Part shown: positions 18,552-27,587 of the stretch, piece after piece
Layout: each line of letters starts with the position of its first letter
Position numbering within the stretch: the stretch's first letter is position 1
NCBI RefSeq assembly: GCF_006542375.1
Contig: NZ_CP038143.1
Coordinates: 1,364,001 to 1,428,000, forward strand
Direction of reading: 5' to 3'
DNA: 64,000 bases
From: Oecophyllibacter saccharovorans
GTDB taxonomy: Bacteria > Pseudomonadota > Alphaproteobacteria > Acetobacterales > Acetobacteraceae
Notes under the pieces: generated by a model
What the model saw: only the letters and a program-made list of their open reading frames with translations
Database searches by the model: none
What the model was told of the DNA's origin: nothing
Program-made: the position numbers and the translations under genes

Positions 18552-19982
18552 ATGAAGCCGATCAAAGCCATCCGCATGTCCGGTCGGGACGTGCTGCCCC
18601 TGGTTGAAGGGGGCAAGGGTGTCTCCATTTCTACAGGTGTGTCAGCCGGTCACTGGGCGGCTGCAGGTGGAATTGGAACGGTCTCGCTCGTCAATGCCGA
18701 CAGTTACGATGCGGACGGCAACATCATTCCGCAGATCTACCACGGCCGCACGCGGCGCGAGCGCCAGCAGGAGCTGGTGCGCTACGCGATCGAGGGCGGC
18801 ATCGCCCAGGCCAGGATCGCCCATGACATCGCCGGAGGCCGTGGGCGTATCCATGCCAATTTCCTGTGGGAAATGGGGGCTGCCGAGGAAGTCGTCACGG
18901 GCATTCTGGCCGGCGCGCCCGGGCTGATTCACGGGCTGACCTGCGGGGCAGGGATGCCCTACCGTCTTTCAGACATCGCAGCGCGTTTCGGCGTGCATTA
19001 TTATCCGATCGTCTCCTCGGGCCGTGCCTTCAATGCGCTCTGGCGGCGTTCCTACAGCCGCACGGCCGATCTTCTGGGCGGCGTGGTCTATGAGGATCCC
19101 TGGCGCGCCGGCGGCCATAATGGTTTGTCCAACACGGAAAATCCTCTGGCGCCCGAGGCCCCTTACGCCCGCGTGCGCGAGCTGCGGAACGTCATGCGGA
19201 AATATGGTCTCGATGAGACGCCCATCATCATGGCGGGCGGCGTGTGGTGGCTGGAGGAATGGGAAGACTGGATCGACAATCCGGAGCTGGGGCCCATCGC
19301 CTTCCAGTTCGGCACGCGCCCGTTGCTGACCCGCGAAAGCCCCATTCCCGAGGCCTGGAAGCAGCGCCTGCTCCATCTCCAGAAAGGCGATGTCTATCTG
19401 AACCGCTTTTCGCCTACAGGCTTTTACTCCTCTGCGGTCAACAACACTTTCCTGCAGCGTCTGCGCCAGCGCTCAGACCGGCAGGTGGCGTATCGCAGCG
19501 CGCCTGAAGAGGGCCTGACGGCTCCGGTTGCGGTCGGCGCCCGGGGGCGCGAGGTTTTTGTGGCGCCTGATGACCTCGGCAAGATTGGGAACTGGCAGGC
19601 GGAAGGCTTTACGGAAGTTCTGCGGACCCCGGATCAGACACTGGTTTTTGTCACCCCTGAAGAAGGGCGGGAAGTGGTGCGCGACCAGGCGGCCTGCATG
19701 GGCTGTCTCTCCCAGTGCAACTTCTCCAACTGGTCGCAGAAAGGCCCGGCCTTCTCAACAGGCCAGCGGGCGGACCCGCGCTCCTTCTGCATCCAGAAGA
19801 CCTTGCAGGCCGTCTCCCATATTCCGCCTGAGGCCACGCCGGCTGAGGCGGACCGGGTCATGGATCACAACCTGATGTTCGGCGGGACGAATGCCTGGCG
19901 TTTCGGGACAGATCCTTTTTATGCCAACGGCCATGTTCCCACCGTCAAGGAACTCATCACGCGCATTCTTTCAGGCCGCTGA
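18552..19982 (+). CDS. Nitronate monooxygenase-family flavin oxidoreductase with C-terminal Cys cluster
   Basis: FMN-dependent TIM-barrel protein of the 2-nitropropane dioxygenase/nitronate monooxygenase family (HANFLWEMGAAEEVVTGILAGAPGLIHGLTCGAGMPY, GVHYYPIVSSGRAF, IIMAGGVWW, GPIAFQFGTRPLLT). At 476 residues it is about 120-150 longer than typical nitronate monooxygenases. The extra C-terminal part carries Cys382, Cys385, Cys389 and Cys413, a spacing that could bind an iron-sulfur cluster or zinc. Substrate unknown. It stands alone between the pnp terminator and a convergent gene; no clear Shine-Dalgarno precedes the ATG. Confidence 0.8.
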   Translation: MKPIKAIRMSGRDVLPLVEGGKGVSISTGVSAGHWAAAGGIGTVSLVNADSYDADGNIIPQIYHGRTRRERQQELVRYAIEGGIAQARIAHDIAGGRGRIHANFLWEMGAAEEVVTGILAGAPGLIHGLTCGAGMPYRLSDIAARFGVHYYPIVSSGRAFNALWRRSYSRTADLLGGVVYEDPWRAGGHNGLSNTENPLAPEAPYARVRELRNVMRKYGLDETPIIMAGGVWWLEEWEDWIDNPELGPIAFQFGTRPLLTRESPIPEAWKQRLLHLQKGDVYLNRFSPTGFYSSAVNNTFLQRLRQRSDRQVAYRSAPEEGLTAPVAVGARGREVFVAPDDLGKIGNWQAEGFTEVLRTPDQTLVFVTPEEGREVVRDQAACMGCLSQCNFSNWSQKGPAFSTGQRADPRSFCIQKTLQAVSHIPPEATPAEADRVMDHNLMFGGTNAWRFGTDPFYANGHVPTVKELITRILSGR

Positions 19983-19993
19983 CAGGCCGCTGA
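19972..19993 (+). repeat. 11-bp tandem duplication spanning a stop codon
   Basis: CAGGCCGCTGA occurs twice head to tail. The TGA of the first copy is the stop of the flavin oxidoreductase gene; the second copy and a following T6 run lie just outside it. Confidence 0.7.
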
Positions 19994-20014
19994 AGTTTTT
20001 TCCTGCGGGCCTTC

Positions 20015-20431
20015 TCAGAGAATGCCGAGCTCGGCCAGGCGGCGCTGCAGGTCAGGCGGCAGGCTGGCTGCTGCCTGTGCGTCTCCGGGTTGCAGGTCAG
20101 GCGGGGCGTCTTCAGGGCGCAGGTAGCGCCAACCCTGAAAGGCCTTGCGGGGCGTGGGCTGCACGGCGATGACCTCGCCTGTGACCAGAATCCGCGTTCC
20201 CTTCCGCCCGTCAGGACGCGTTACGGTCTCAAACCCGGTAATGGGCTGCCTGCCCAGGATAAGACCGTTGATGACCCTGTAGACCGAGCCGCCGAGCAGG
20301 TCTTCAGTGCGTTTGGGCATCAGCCAGGTCGGCACGTAGTTCAGCCCTTCAGCACGCTTCTGCTGGGCCAGCCACTGGCGCAGGTCCTGCAGACCCGTGC
20401 AGGTCACGGCGAGTTTGATCATGTGCAGCAT
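20015..20431 (-). CDS. DUF1489 family protein
   Basis: A conserved alphaproteobacterial protein of unknown function. 138 residues, with the family-like start MLHMIKLAVTCTGLQDLRQW, PTWLMPKRTEDLLGGSVYRVINGLILGRQPI in the middle and WRYLRPEDAPPDL near the end. A GAGG site six bases before the ATG at 20431 supports the start. It lies 49 bp downstream of hemW on the same strand, so co-transcription with hemW and kup is likely. No catalytic motif is apparent. Confidence 0.85.
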   Translation of the reverse strand: MLHMIKLAVTCTGLQDLRQWLAQQKRAEGLNYVPTWLMPKRTEDLLGGSVYRVINGLILGRQPITGFETVTRPDGRKGTRILVTGEVIAVQPTPRKAFQGWRYLRPEDAPPDLQPGDAQAAASLPPDLQRRLAELGIL

Positions 20432-20480
20432 TGAAGCCTCGGTCCTCGGGTGAGCGGTCCTGCCTGCCGCGGGTGCGGCT

Positions 20481-21719
20481 TCAGAGCACGAGCCGGCTCA
20501 GAAGCGCTTCTAGGCGCAACCGGCCTTCCGCCGTTGCCTTGAGCACGCTCGGGGTTCTCTGCAGATAGTTCTCTGCCAGGCAGGCTTCAAGAATGGTGTG
20601 GTCCACGCTTTCGTCAAGGGTCTGGCCTGTGCGCTGGCGGAAATGGGCGAGATCAAGGCCCGCTTTCAGGCGTAGTCCCATCAGGAGGGCTTCACGGGCG
20701 CGCTCCTGGGTGGAGAGGGGCATTTCCTGCCTCAGTCCTGTCCCGTCGCGTTCCACCAGGTCGGCCCAGGCTTCAGGGGCGCGGTGGCGGCGGCTGGCCA
20801 GCAGGGTATTGTTGAGGGTCAGGCGCCCATGGGCGCCGGGGCCGATGCCGAGATAGTCATCATAGCGCCAGTAGGCGAGGTTGTGGCGGCTCTCGCTGCC
20901 GGGAAGGGCGTAGTTGGAGACCTCATAGGCCTCCAGCCCATGGCGCGCGGCTTCCTGGGCTGTCAGCGTATACATCTCGGCAGCCTGCTCATCGGGGGGC
21001 AGGACCAGCTGTCCCTGCCGGTAACGGCTTTCAAAAGCGGTTCCGGGCTCGATGGTCAGCTGATAGAGCGAGAGATGGTCAGCTGCCAGCCCCAGCGCCT
21101 GGCGGAGTTCCTGCTGCCAGTCTGCTACTGTCTGGCCAGGGCGGGCATAGATGAGATCAAAGGAAATGCGGGGGAACAGTTTGCGCGCCAGCTCGAGCGC
21201 GCTTATCGCCTGCCTGGCCGTGTGCTGGCGCCCCAGCGCCCTGAGCGCTTCATCACGCAGGCTCTGGATGCCAAGCGAGACCCGGTTGATGCCTGCCTGG
21301 CGGAAGGCCTGGAACCTGCCTGCCTCCACGCTGGTCGGATTGGCCTCAAGCGTGATTTCCAGGTTTTCAGTCGGGGTGAAAAGCCGGCACGCCTCCTCGA
21401 TCAGGGCTGCAACCGCTTCCGGCGCCATGAGGGAAGGCGTGCCCCCGCCGAAAAAAATGGAGGTGAGCCGCCTGGCCCTGAGCCCGGTCCGGGGATCGGT
21501 CTGCGCATTGAGGCGCTGCGCTTCGGTGGCAAGCTCGCGCCGCAGGGCGTGGGCGAAACGCATTTGGGGCAAGGGCGTGCGGACATGCGAGTTGAAATCG
21601 CAATACGGGCATTTGGCCAGGCAGAAGGGCCAGTGAATGTAGAGAGCCAGGGGCGCGCCGCTCACGGGGAGGGTGTCTCCCTGCGTGAGCGGCGTGGCCG
21701 GCGCGCCGTCAGATCGCAA
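20481..21719 (-). CDS. hemW: Radical SAM family heme chaperone HemW
   Basis: Resembles coproporphyrinogen oxidase HemN but belongs to the HemW group, considered heme chaperones for respiratory enzymes. 412 residues. The radical SAM motif CLAKCPYC (Cys33, Cys37, Cys40) is intact and followed by FFGGGTPSLM, ITLEANPTSV and RVSLGIQS. The C-terminal HemN-like domain is present. The start used is a TTG at 21719 overlapping the kup stop by 11 bp; a GTG about 19 codons later (VSGAPLALYIHW) is an alternative. With hemA and the ccm genes it fits a heme/cytochrome-rich physiology. Confidence 0.93.
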   Translation of the reverse strand: MRSDGAPATPLTQGDTLPVSGAPLALYIHWPFCLAKCPYCDFNSHVRTPLPQMRFAHALRRELATEAQRLNAQTDPRTGLRARRLTSIFFGGGTPSLMAPEAVAALIEEACRLFTPTENLEITLEANPTSVEAGRFQAFRQAGINRVSLGIQSLRDEALRALGRQHTARQAISALELARKLFPRISFDLIYARPGQTVADWQQELRQALGLAADHLSLYQLTIEPGTAFESRYRQGQLVLPPDEQAAEMYTLTAQEAARHGLEAYEVSNYALPGSESRHNLAYWRYDDYLGIGPGAHGRLTLNNTLLASRRHRAPEAWADLVERDGTGLRQEMPLSTQERAREALLMGLRLKAGLDLAHFRQRTGQTLDESVDHTILEACLAENYLQRTPSVLKATAEGRLRLEALLSRLVL

Positions 21720-23679
21720 TTCTTACGCTGAATTCAACCACGCGCTCGGGCGGAATGCGGAAGAACTCCGTGATGGGCGTGGCGTTGTGGAGCAGGTAGA
21801 GGAAGATCCACATCCGCCACAGTGACATTTTCGGCACTTTCGAGCGGAAGACCAGGTCATGCGAGACGAAATAGGAGGCCTGGATGGGATCGAAGCAGAC
21901 GCCAAGCCGGCTCAGCTGCGTGAGGGCGACAGGCAGGTTGGGCATTTCCATGAAGCCGTAGCGCAGGATGACCCTGTGCATGTGCGGCCCGAGCTCCTGA
22001 ACGGTGAGACGCTGATCGGCGCTGACTTCCGGCTGCGGCAGGGTCTGGACCGTCACGAACAGGGTGTGGTCGTGCAGAACGCGGTTGTGGCGCAGGTTGT
22101 AGAGCAGGGCGTTGGGCACGTAATCGGGGTCTGCTGCCAGAAAGACAGCGATGCCCGGCACATGGGTGGTCTGCGACTGCGTCAGGCGCGCCAGGAAGGA
22201 GGCCATCGGCACCGCATCGGCGCGCTCACGCTGCTTCACCAGCAGGCGTCCCCGCTGCCAGGTGGTCATGATGACGGTGGCGACCAGCGCGATGCACAGC
22301 GGCACCCAGCCCCCTTCGGGGATCTTCATGACATTGGCTGAGAAGAACGTCCCGTCCAGCAGGAAGTAGAAGCCCCATACCAGTGCCACCAGCCACGGCG
22401 CCCAGTGGAAGATGCGCCTGAACACCACCATTGACAGCAGCGTGGTGCACAGGAAAGTGCCGGTGACCGCAATGCCGTAGGCGGCTGCCAGGGCGCCCGA
22501 GGAGCGGAAGGCCAGCACCAGGATCAGCGCGCCGACAGCCAGCATCCAGTTCAGCGAAGGCAGGTAGATCTGCGCCTCTTCATGGGGGTTGGTATGCACG
22601 ATCCGCGTGCGCGGCAGGTAGCCCAGCTGGATGAGCTGCCGGCAGAGCGAGAAACTGCCTGAGATGCCGGCCTGGCTGGCGATCACGGTTGCCATGGTGG
22701 CGAGCAGGAGCAGGGGGATCTGCATCCAGTGGGGGGCGAGCAGGTAGAAGGGGTTGGTCAGGGTGCGCGGATCGACGATCATCAGCGCGGCCTGGCCGAA
22801 ATAGTTGAGCGTGAGGGCCGGCAGCACGAAAACGAGCCAGACGATCCGGATGGGCGTGCGCCCGAAATGGCCCATATCGGCATAGAGGGCTTCCGCCCCG
22901 GTCACCGACAGCACGACGCAGCCCAGGGCCATGAAGGACAGGGCGCCGTGGGCTGCGATGAACTTGATGGCCATCCAGGGGGTGAGGGCCAGCAGGATCT
23001 TGGGATAGAGGCAGATGCCGTGAATGCCTAAAATGGCCAGGACCAGGAACCACACCAGCATGATGGGACCGAAGGCGCGCCCGATTCGTCCTGTGCCGAG
23101 CGCCTGGGCCGAAAACAGCCCGATCAGCACGATGATGGCCAGCGGGATGACGAAATGGCTGGCCTGGGGAAGCGAGACCTCGATGCCCTCAACAGCCGAG
23201 AGCACGGAGATGGCCGGGGTGATCACGCTGTCGCCGAAGAAGAGGCAGGTGCCCGCAATGCCGATCATGGCGATCAGCCACTTGAAACGCGGATTGGAAA
23301 CGACGCGCTGCGCCAGCGACATGAGGGCGATGATACCGCCCTCGCCATTGTGGTCGGCGCGCATGACCAGCATGACGTATTTGATCGTTACCACCAGCAT
23401 CAGCGCCCAGAATGTCAGGCTGGTCAGGCCCATGACCTCCCAGGGGGCGGCAGGATGGCTGACGGAGCCGACCGTGTGGACGGAAGCCTGCAGCGCGTAG
23501 AGCGGGCTGGTGCCGATATCGCCGTAGACAACGCCCAGCACCGCCAGGAACGCCCCCCATCCCCGCGGTTTGTCAGCCGGGTTCTCCGTTGTCGGATGAA
23601 CGGTCGGCTTGCCGAGCGAATTGGGGTAACTGGCGTCGGGTGAAGTGTCCGGTAAGGACATGCCATCCTGTTCAGACAT
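21709..23679 (-). CDS. kup: KUP-family potassium uptake transporter
   Basis: Proton-coupled K+ uptake. 656 residues: 12 membrane segments, the first containing VLGVVYGDIGTSPLYAL (about residues 48-64), then GEGGIIALMSLA, GDSVITPAISVLSAVEG and a cytoplasmic C-terminal domain of about 170 residues ending in RVVEFSVRIAI. The length is close to the family norm. The ATG at 23679 has an AGGAAG site. A 153-bp region upstream separates it from the YggS-like gene and presumably holds the promoter; no riboswitch was recognised there. Confidence 0.95.
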   Translation of the reverse strand: MSEQDGMSLPDTSPDASYPNSLGKPTVHPTTENPADKPRGWGAFLAVLGVVYGDIGTSPLYALQASVHTVGSVSHPAAPWEVMGLTSLTFWALMLVVTIKYVMLVMRADHNGEGGIIALMSLAQRVVSNPRFKWLIAMIGIAGTCLFFGDSVITPAISVLSAVEGIEVSLPQASHFVIPLAIIVLIGLFSAQALGTGRIGRAFGPIMLVWFLVLAILGIHGICLYPKILLALTPWMAIKFIAAHGALSFMALGCVVLSVTGAEALYADMGHFGRTPIRIVWLVFVLPALTLNYFGQAALMIVDPRTLTNPFYLLAPHWMQIPLLLLATMATVIASQAGISGSFSLCRQLIQLGYLPRTRIVHTNPHEEAQIYLPSLNWMLAVGALILVLAFRSSGALAAAYGIAVTGTFLCTTLLSMVVFRRIFHWAPWLVALVWGFYFLLDGTFFSANVMKIPEGGWVPLCIALVATVIMTTWQRGRLLVKQRERADAVPMASFLARLTQSQTTHVPGIAVFLAADPDYVPNALLYNLRHNRVLHDHTLFVTVQTLPQPEVSADQRLTVQELGPHMHRVILRYGFMEMPNLPVALTQLSRLGVCFDPIQASYFVSHDLVFRSKVPKMSLWRMWIFLYLLHNATPITEFFRIPPERVVEFSVRIAI

Positions 23680-23832
23680 GGGGGCTTCCTGTGTGAATGG
23701 CAGCCTGGAAGGCTGGGGGTACGTTCAGGGGCGGCGTTTCCACCAGTATAGGGTCATGGCAGAAATTGGGCGCAGGATGCAAGCCGCACGCCAATTCAGT
23801 CACGGTTCAGGCCCGGCAGTGCGCGCCTGGTT

Positions 23833-24558
23833 TCAGGAAGTGGGTGGCGGTCGCGCGCCGAAGATCGCACTGCCGACCCGCACCAGTGTCGCCCCTGCTG
23901 CAATGGCGGCAGGGTAGTCAGCCGACATGCCCATGGAGAGCGTGTCCAGCCCGTGCCGGCGCCCCAGTTCAGCCAGGCAGGTGAAATGCGGTGCCGGATC
24001 CTCATGAGCGGGCGGAATGGCCATGAGGCCCCGCAATCTGTCGCCGAAGCGCTGCTGGCACATATCGATGAAAGCATCCGCCTCTGAAAGGAGGACACCT
24101 GATTTCTGCGGCTCACTGCCGGTATTGATCTGCACCAGAAGGTCAGGTAGGCGGCCTGTCTTCTGGGCGGCTTTCTCAAGCGCATCGGCAAGAGCAGGGC
24201 GGTCCAGGCTTTCGATCATGTCGGCGATCCTGCAGGCTTCCACGGCCTTATTGGTCTGCAGGCTGCCGATCAGGTGAAGCTGCAGATCGGGCCAGGCCTG
24301 GCGGAGGGCCGGGAATTTCGCTGCGGCTTCCTGCACCCGGTTCTCGCCGAAAAGGCGCTGGCCTGCCTGCAGCGCAGCCTCGACGGATGTTGCAGGCTGA
24401 AACTTGCTGACAGCCACCAGCTCAACGCTTCCCGCCTTCCGGCCGGCATTCCGTACAGCGTCCCTGATCGTGTGGCGCACTGCCTGCAGGTTGGCGGCAA
24501 TGTCGGGACTGGCTGGCTGAGGGCTGGAAGAAGTCGGTGTCATCATGGGGGAGAGCAT
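23833..24558 (-). CDS. YggS/PLPBP family pyridoxal phosphate homeostasis protein
   Basis: A PLP-binding TIM-barrel protein related to alanine racemase N-domains, without known catalytic activity, involved in vitamin B6 and amino acid homeostasis in other bacteria. 241 residues with ELVAVSKFQP (PLP lysine), FGENRVQEA, LHLIGSLQTNKA, VQINTGSEPQKSG and LSMGMSADYPAAI...VRVGSAIFG. Start alternatives at 24546 and 24543 differ by 4-5 residues. Divergent from rsmB with almost no spacer. Confidence 0.93.
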   Translation of the reverse strand: MLSPMMTPTSSSPQPASPDIAANLQAVRHTIRDAVRNAGRKAGSVELVAVSKFQPATSVEAALQAGQRLFGENRVQEAAAKFPALRQAWPDLQLHLIGSLQTNKAVEACRIADMIESLDRPALADALEKAAQKTGRLPDLLVQINTGSEPQKSGVLLSEADAFIDMCQQRFGDRLRGLMAIPPAHEDPAPHFTCLAELGRRHGLDTLSMGMSADYPAAIAAGATLVRVGSAIFGARPPPTS

Positions 24559-24599
24559 GAAACCATTGCGCTTGTGCCGACAAGGTGCAATTTCAAATC

Positions 24600-25982
24600 A
24601 TGACCCATTCCAGACCAGAGGGTGCCCCGCAGTCGGGTACTTCATCCGCAGCTTCTTCCTCAGCTTTTTCTGGGGCCGCTTCCGGCAGGTCCTCTCCCGC
24701 CCGTTCGAGGCGCACGCGTTCAGGGGGGCGTCGACCGGCGCCGGATGTGGTGCGCGACCTGGCGTTTGATATTCTCTGCGGCGTGGTCGAAGACCGGCGC
24801 ATGCTTGAAACCACCCTGGAGCGCCACCCGGGCGGCGATGGGCGCGACCGCGCTGCGGCCCACAGGCTGGCAGCCACGGCCCTGCGCCACATGGGCACGA
24901 TTGGGGAAATCCTGCAGCCCTTCCTGAAACGCGAGCCGCCAGCGCCTGTACGCTGCGCGCTTATCCTGGGGGTTGCGCAGCTGCTCTACCTGGACACGCC
25001 GCCCCACGCTGCTGTCGGCACGATCGTGGACCTGCTGCGCCGCCGCGGCTTGGCCCCTTTCACCGGGCTTGCCAATGCGGTGCTGCGCCGGGTGGCGCGT
25101 GAAGGGGAAACCCTGCGGGAAGGGCTGGACGAGGCACGGCTGGATGTGCCGCCCTGGCTGTGGAGCGCGTGGGGTTCCCGCGCCCGCGCCATTACGCATG
25201 GCTTCTACCGTGAGGCCCCGCTGGACCTGACCCTGCGCCCCGGCGCTGAAGTGCCGCAGGAAGGCACGCTTCTGCCGACCGGCAGCGTGCGCCTGCCCCC
25301 TGGCACGCGCATGACGGGTCTGCCAGGTTATGAGGAAGGGCAGTTCTGGGCCCAGGACGCCGCAGCCGCCATGCCGGTGCGGCTGATGGGCGACCTGACC
25401 GGCCAGCGCGTGGCTGATCTGTGTGCGGCGCCTGGCGGCAAGACGGCTCAGCTGGCCCATGCCGGGGCTGCCCATGTGACGGCGGTGGAGCGCGAAGCGC
25501 CGCGTGCGGCGCGCCTGCGGGAAAATCTTGCCCGGCTGGGCCTTGGAAATGTTGAGGTGGTGGAAGGGGAGGCGCTGTCCTGGAAGCCGCAGCAGCCGCT
25601 TGATGCGGTCCTGCTTGACGCGCCGTGCTCGGCCACAGGCACGCTGCGCCGCCATCCCGACGTGCTGTGGAACAAGCGCCCCAGGGATGTGAAGGGCCTG
25701 GCTGAAACGCAGGACGCGTTCATTGATGCCGCCCATGAGATGCTCAAGCCCGGCGGGAAACTGCTCTATGCTGTCTGCTCGCTGCAGGATGAGGAAGGAC
25801 CGGACCGCATCGCCAAAGCGCTTGCCAGCGGGCGCTGGGCGCTGGCGCCCTTCACGCCTGAGGAACTGGCCTCTATGCCCGAAGCGCGGACGCAGGAAGG
25901 GTATTTCCGCACCCATCCGGGCCTCTGGGAGGACCGCGGCGGCATGGACGGCTTCTTTGCCGCCCGCCTGGTCAGGAAATGA
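24600..25982 (+). CDS. rsmB: 16S rRNA m5C methyltransferase, RsmB-like
   Basis: SAM-dependent rRNA cytosine-5 methyltransferase with an N-terminal NusB-like RNA-binding domain. 460 residues: a Ser/Arg-rich N-tail (1-45), the NusB-like domain (about 50-180), then the Rossmann methyltransferase with AQDAAAAMPVRLMG, VADLCAAPGGKTAQLA, the DAPCSATGTLRRHPDV motif IV cysteine and the catalytic motif VCSLQDEEG. I use the ATG at 24600; an in-frame GTG at 24585 would add five residues. Confidence 0.93.
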   Translation: MTHSRPEGAPQSGTSSAASSSAFSGAASGRSSPARSRRTRSGGRRPAPDVVRDLAFDILCGVVEDRRMLETTLERHPGGDGRDRAAAHRLAATALRHMGTIGEILQPFLKREPPAPVRCALILGVAQLLYLDTPPHAAVGTIVDLLRRRGLAPFTGLANAVLRRVAREGETLREGLDEARLDVPPWLWSAWGSRARAITHGFYREAPLDLTLRPGAEVPQEGTLLPTGSVRLPPGTRMTGLPGYEEGQFWAQDAAAAMPVRLMGDLTGQRVADLCAAPGGKTAQLAHAGAAHVTAVEREAPRAARLRENLARLGLGNVEVVEGEALSWKPQQPLDAVLLDAPCSATGTLRRHPDVLWNKRPRDVKGLAETQDAFIDAAHEMLKPGGKLLYAVCSLQDEEGPDRIAKALASGRWALAPFTPEELASMPEARTQEGYFRTHPGLWEDRGGMDGFFAARLVRK

Positions 25983-26034
25983 TCCTGCCTGGCATGGAGA
26001 GGCCTGAGGATATGGTTGAGGACATGAAAGCGAT

Positions 26035-26430
26035 ATGAGCGTGAAAGACATAACGGCCCGCGAGGCCTGGAAGATGCTTGAGCAGGATCCGACCGTGCGG
26101 CTGGTGGATGTGCGTCGCCCCCAGGAATGGGAGCGCGTTGGCATGCCTGATCTCACGGCATTGGGCGGCAAAACCCTCTTTCTAACCTGGCCGCAGGAAG
26201 GCAGCGCTGAGCAGAAGGCCGCTTTTGCCACGACGCTTGCCAATGCCGTGGCGGACCGGCAGACGCCGCTGCTGTTTCTCTGCCGCGGGGGCGTGCGCTC
26301 TCTGGCCGCCGCCCTGGAGTTGCAGAAACTGGGTTACGACCAGGTGTTCAACATCATTGACGGCTTTGAAGGCGCGCCTGGCAGGGGCGAGGGCTGGCGT
26401 GCCTCGCTTCCCTACAGGGCGGAGATCTGA
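26035..26430 (+). CDS. Rhodanese-like domain protein
   Basis: Single-domain sulfurtransferase-like protein of 131 residues. The active-site loop is LCRGGVRS with Cys83, and the earlier LVDVRRPQEWERVG motif is typical. It could transfer persulfide sulfur; the acceptor is unknown. It starts 52 bp after rsmB on the same strand and ends 3 bp before the convergent oxidoreductase stop. Confidence 0.92.
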   Translation: MSVKDITAREAWKMLEQDPTVRLVDVRRPQEWERVGMPDLTALGGKTLFLTWPQEGSAEQKAAFATTLANAVADRQTPLLFLCRGGVRSLAAALELQKLGYDQVFNIIDGFEGAPGRGEGWRASLPYRAEI

Positions 26431-26433
26431 AGC

Positions 26434-27543
26434 TCAGCGTTTCTTCCAGGCGGCGCGCTCGCCAGGTGTCAGCGTCAGGGGCAGGGCACGGCCTTCATGG
26501 GCTGAACGCAGGGCGGTCTCCAGCACGTCCATGACAGCCAGCGCCTCCAGAGGCGTCACAGGGGGCAGGGCCTGGGAGCCGGGGCGCAGGGCGGCTGCCA
26601 GCTGGGCGTAGAAGCGGCGCTGGTCCCCCTTGCAGACGGGCAGTTCACGGCTGGTAGCCGTGCCGTCGTGAAAGACCGGCGCGTCTGCGTCTTCGCCCCA
26701 TCCCGGGGCGCCGGGCGTCATACCGGCCAGCAGCTGGGCTTCCTGCTGGTCGGGTTTCTGCTTGACCAGGCTGCCTGCCGTGCCATGCACAACAAAGCGG
26801 GGCGAGCCGCCTGCAACGAGCATGCTGGCATGAAGCAGAACGCGCCTTTCGCCGTAGCTGAGCAGCACGTCGGCCCAGTCCTCGACCAGCCCTCCGGGGC
26901 GCTGGGTCGCCAGGCTGGCCTGCACGCGGTCAGGCAGGCCGAAGAGCTGCAGCGCCTGGTCGATGAGATGGGGGCCGAGGTCATACCAGATGCCGCCGCC
27001 CGGCACGTCGCGCTCCCGCCAGCGGTCGCGCACATGGGGGCGGAAGCGGTCAATGCGGGATTCAAAGGTCCTGACCTCGCCCAGCACGCCGCTTTCCAAC
27101 GCCTTGCGCACGCTCAGGTAATCGCTGTCCCAGCGCCGGTTATGGAAGACGCAGAGCAGCCGGTCCTCTTCCTCAGCCGTGCGGATCAGCGCGCGGCCTT
27201 CCTCCAGGTCGAGGGTGAAGGGCTTGTCGACCACCACATGCTTGCCGCTTCTAAGCGCCGCCTGGGCCAGGGGCGCATGGGTGTCGTTGGGGGTGGCGAT
27301 GACGATGAGATCAAGCGTCTCATCGCTGAACAGGTCCTCAGGCGTGGGCACCACGGGCACGTCAGGGAAATCAGCGGCAACCTTTTCGGGATGGCGCGAA
27401 GAGACAGCGGCCAGTTCCAGCCCGTCAGTAGCGGCGATCAGGGGCCCATGAAAGGTGCGGCCGGCAAACCCGTAGCCCGCCAGCCCCACCCGCAAGGGGC
27501 GTTCAGCAGGCAGGGCGGAGGACGTGTTCACCGGATCAGTCAT
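26434..27543 (-). CDS. Gfo/Idh/MocA family NAD(P)-dependent oxidoreductase
   Basis: Sugar or polyol dehydrogenase of the Gfo/Idh/MocA fold. 369 residues with the nucleotide-binding motif GLAGYGFAGRTFHGPLI and VVVDKPFTLDLEEG (the active-site lysine motif, here DKP). A C-terminal alpha/beta domain contains GGIWYDLGPHLIDQAL. It resembles the YdgJ group; substrate unknown. A GGAGA site precedes the ATG. It lies 44 bp downstream of the lipoprotein gene on the same strand. Confidence 0.9.
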   Translation of the reverse strand: MTDPVNTSSALPAERPLRVGLAGYGFAGRTFHGPLIAATDGLELAAVSSRHPEKVAADFPDVPVVPTPEDLFSDETLDLIVIATPNDTHAPLAQAALRSGKHVVVDKPFTLDLEEGRALIRTAEEEDRLLCVFHNRRWDSDYLSVRKALESGVLGEVRTFESRIDRFRPHVRDRWRERDVPGGGIWYDLGPHLIDQALQLFGLPDRVQASLATQRPGGLVEDWADVLLSYGERRVLLHASMLVAGGSPRFVVHGTAGSLVKQKPDQQEAQLLAGMTPGAPGWGEDADAPVFHDGTATSRELPVCKGDQRRFYAQLAAALRPGSQALPPVTPLEALAVMDVLETALRSAHEGRALPLTLTPGERAAWKKR

Positions 27544-27587
27544 GGCTTTCTCCGCTTTCTCCGCGAGCCTGTTGCGGCCGGGCGGGC

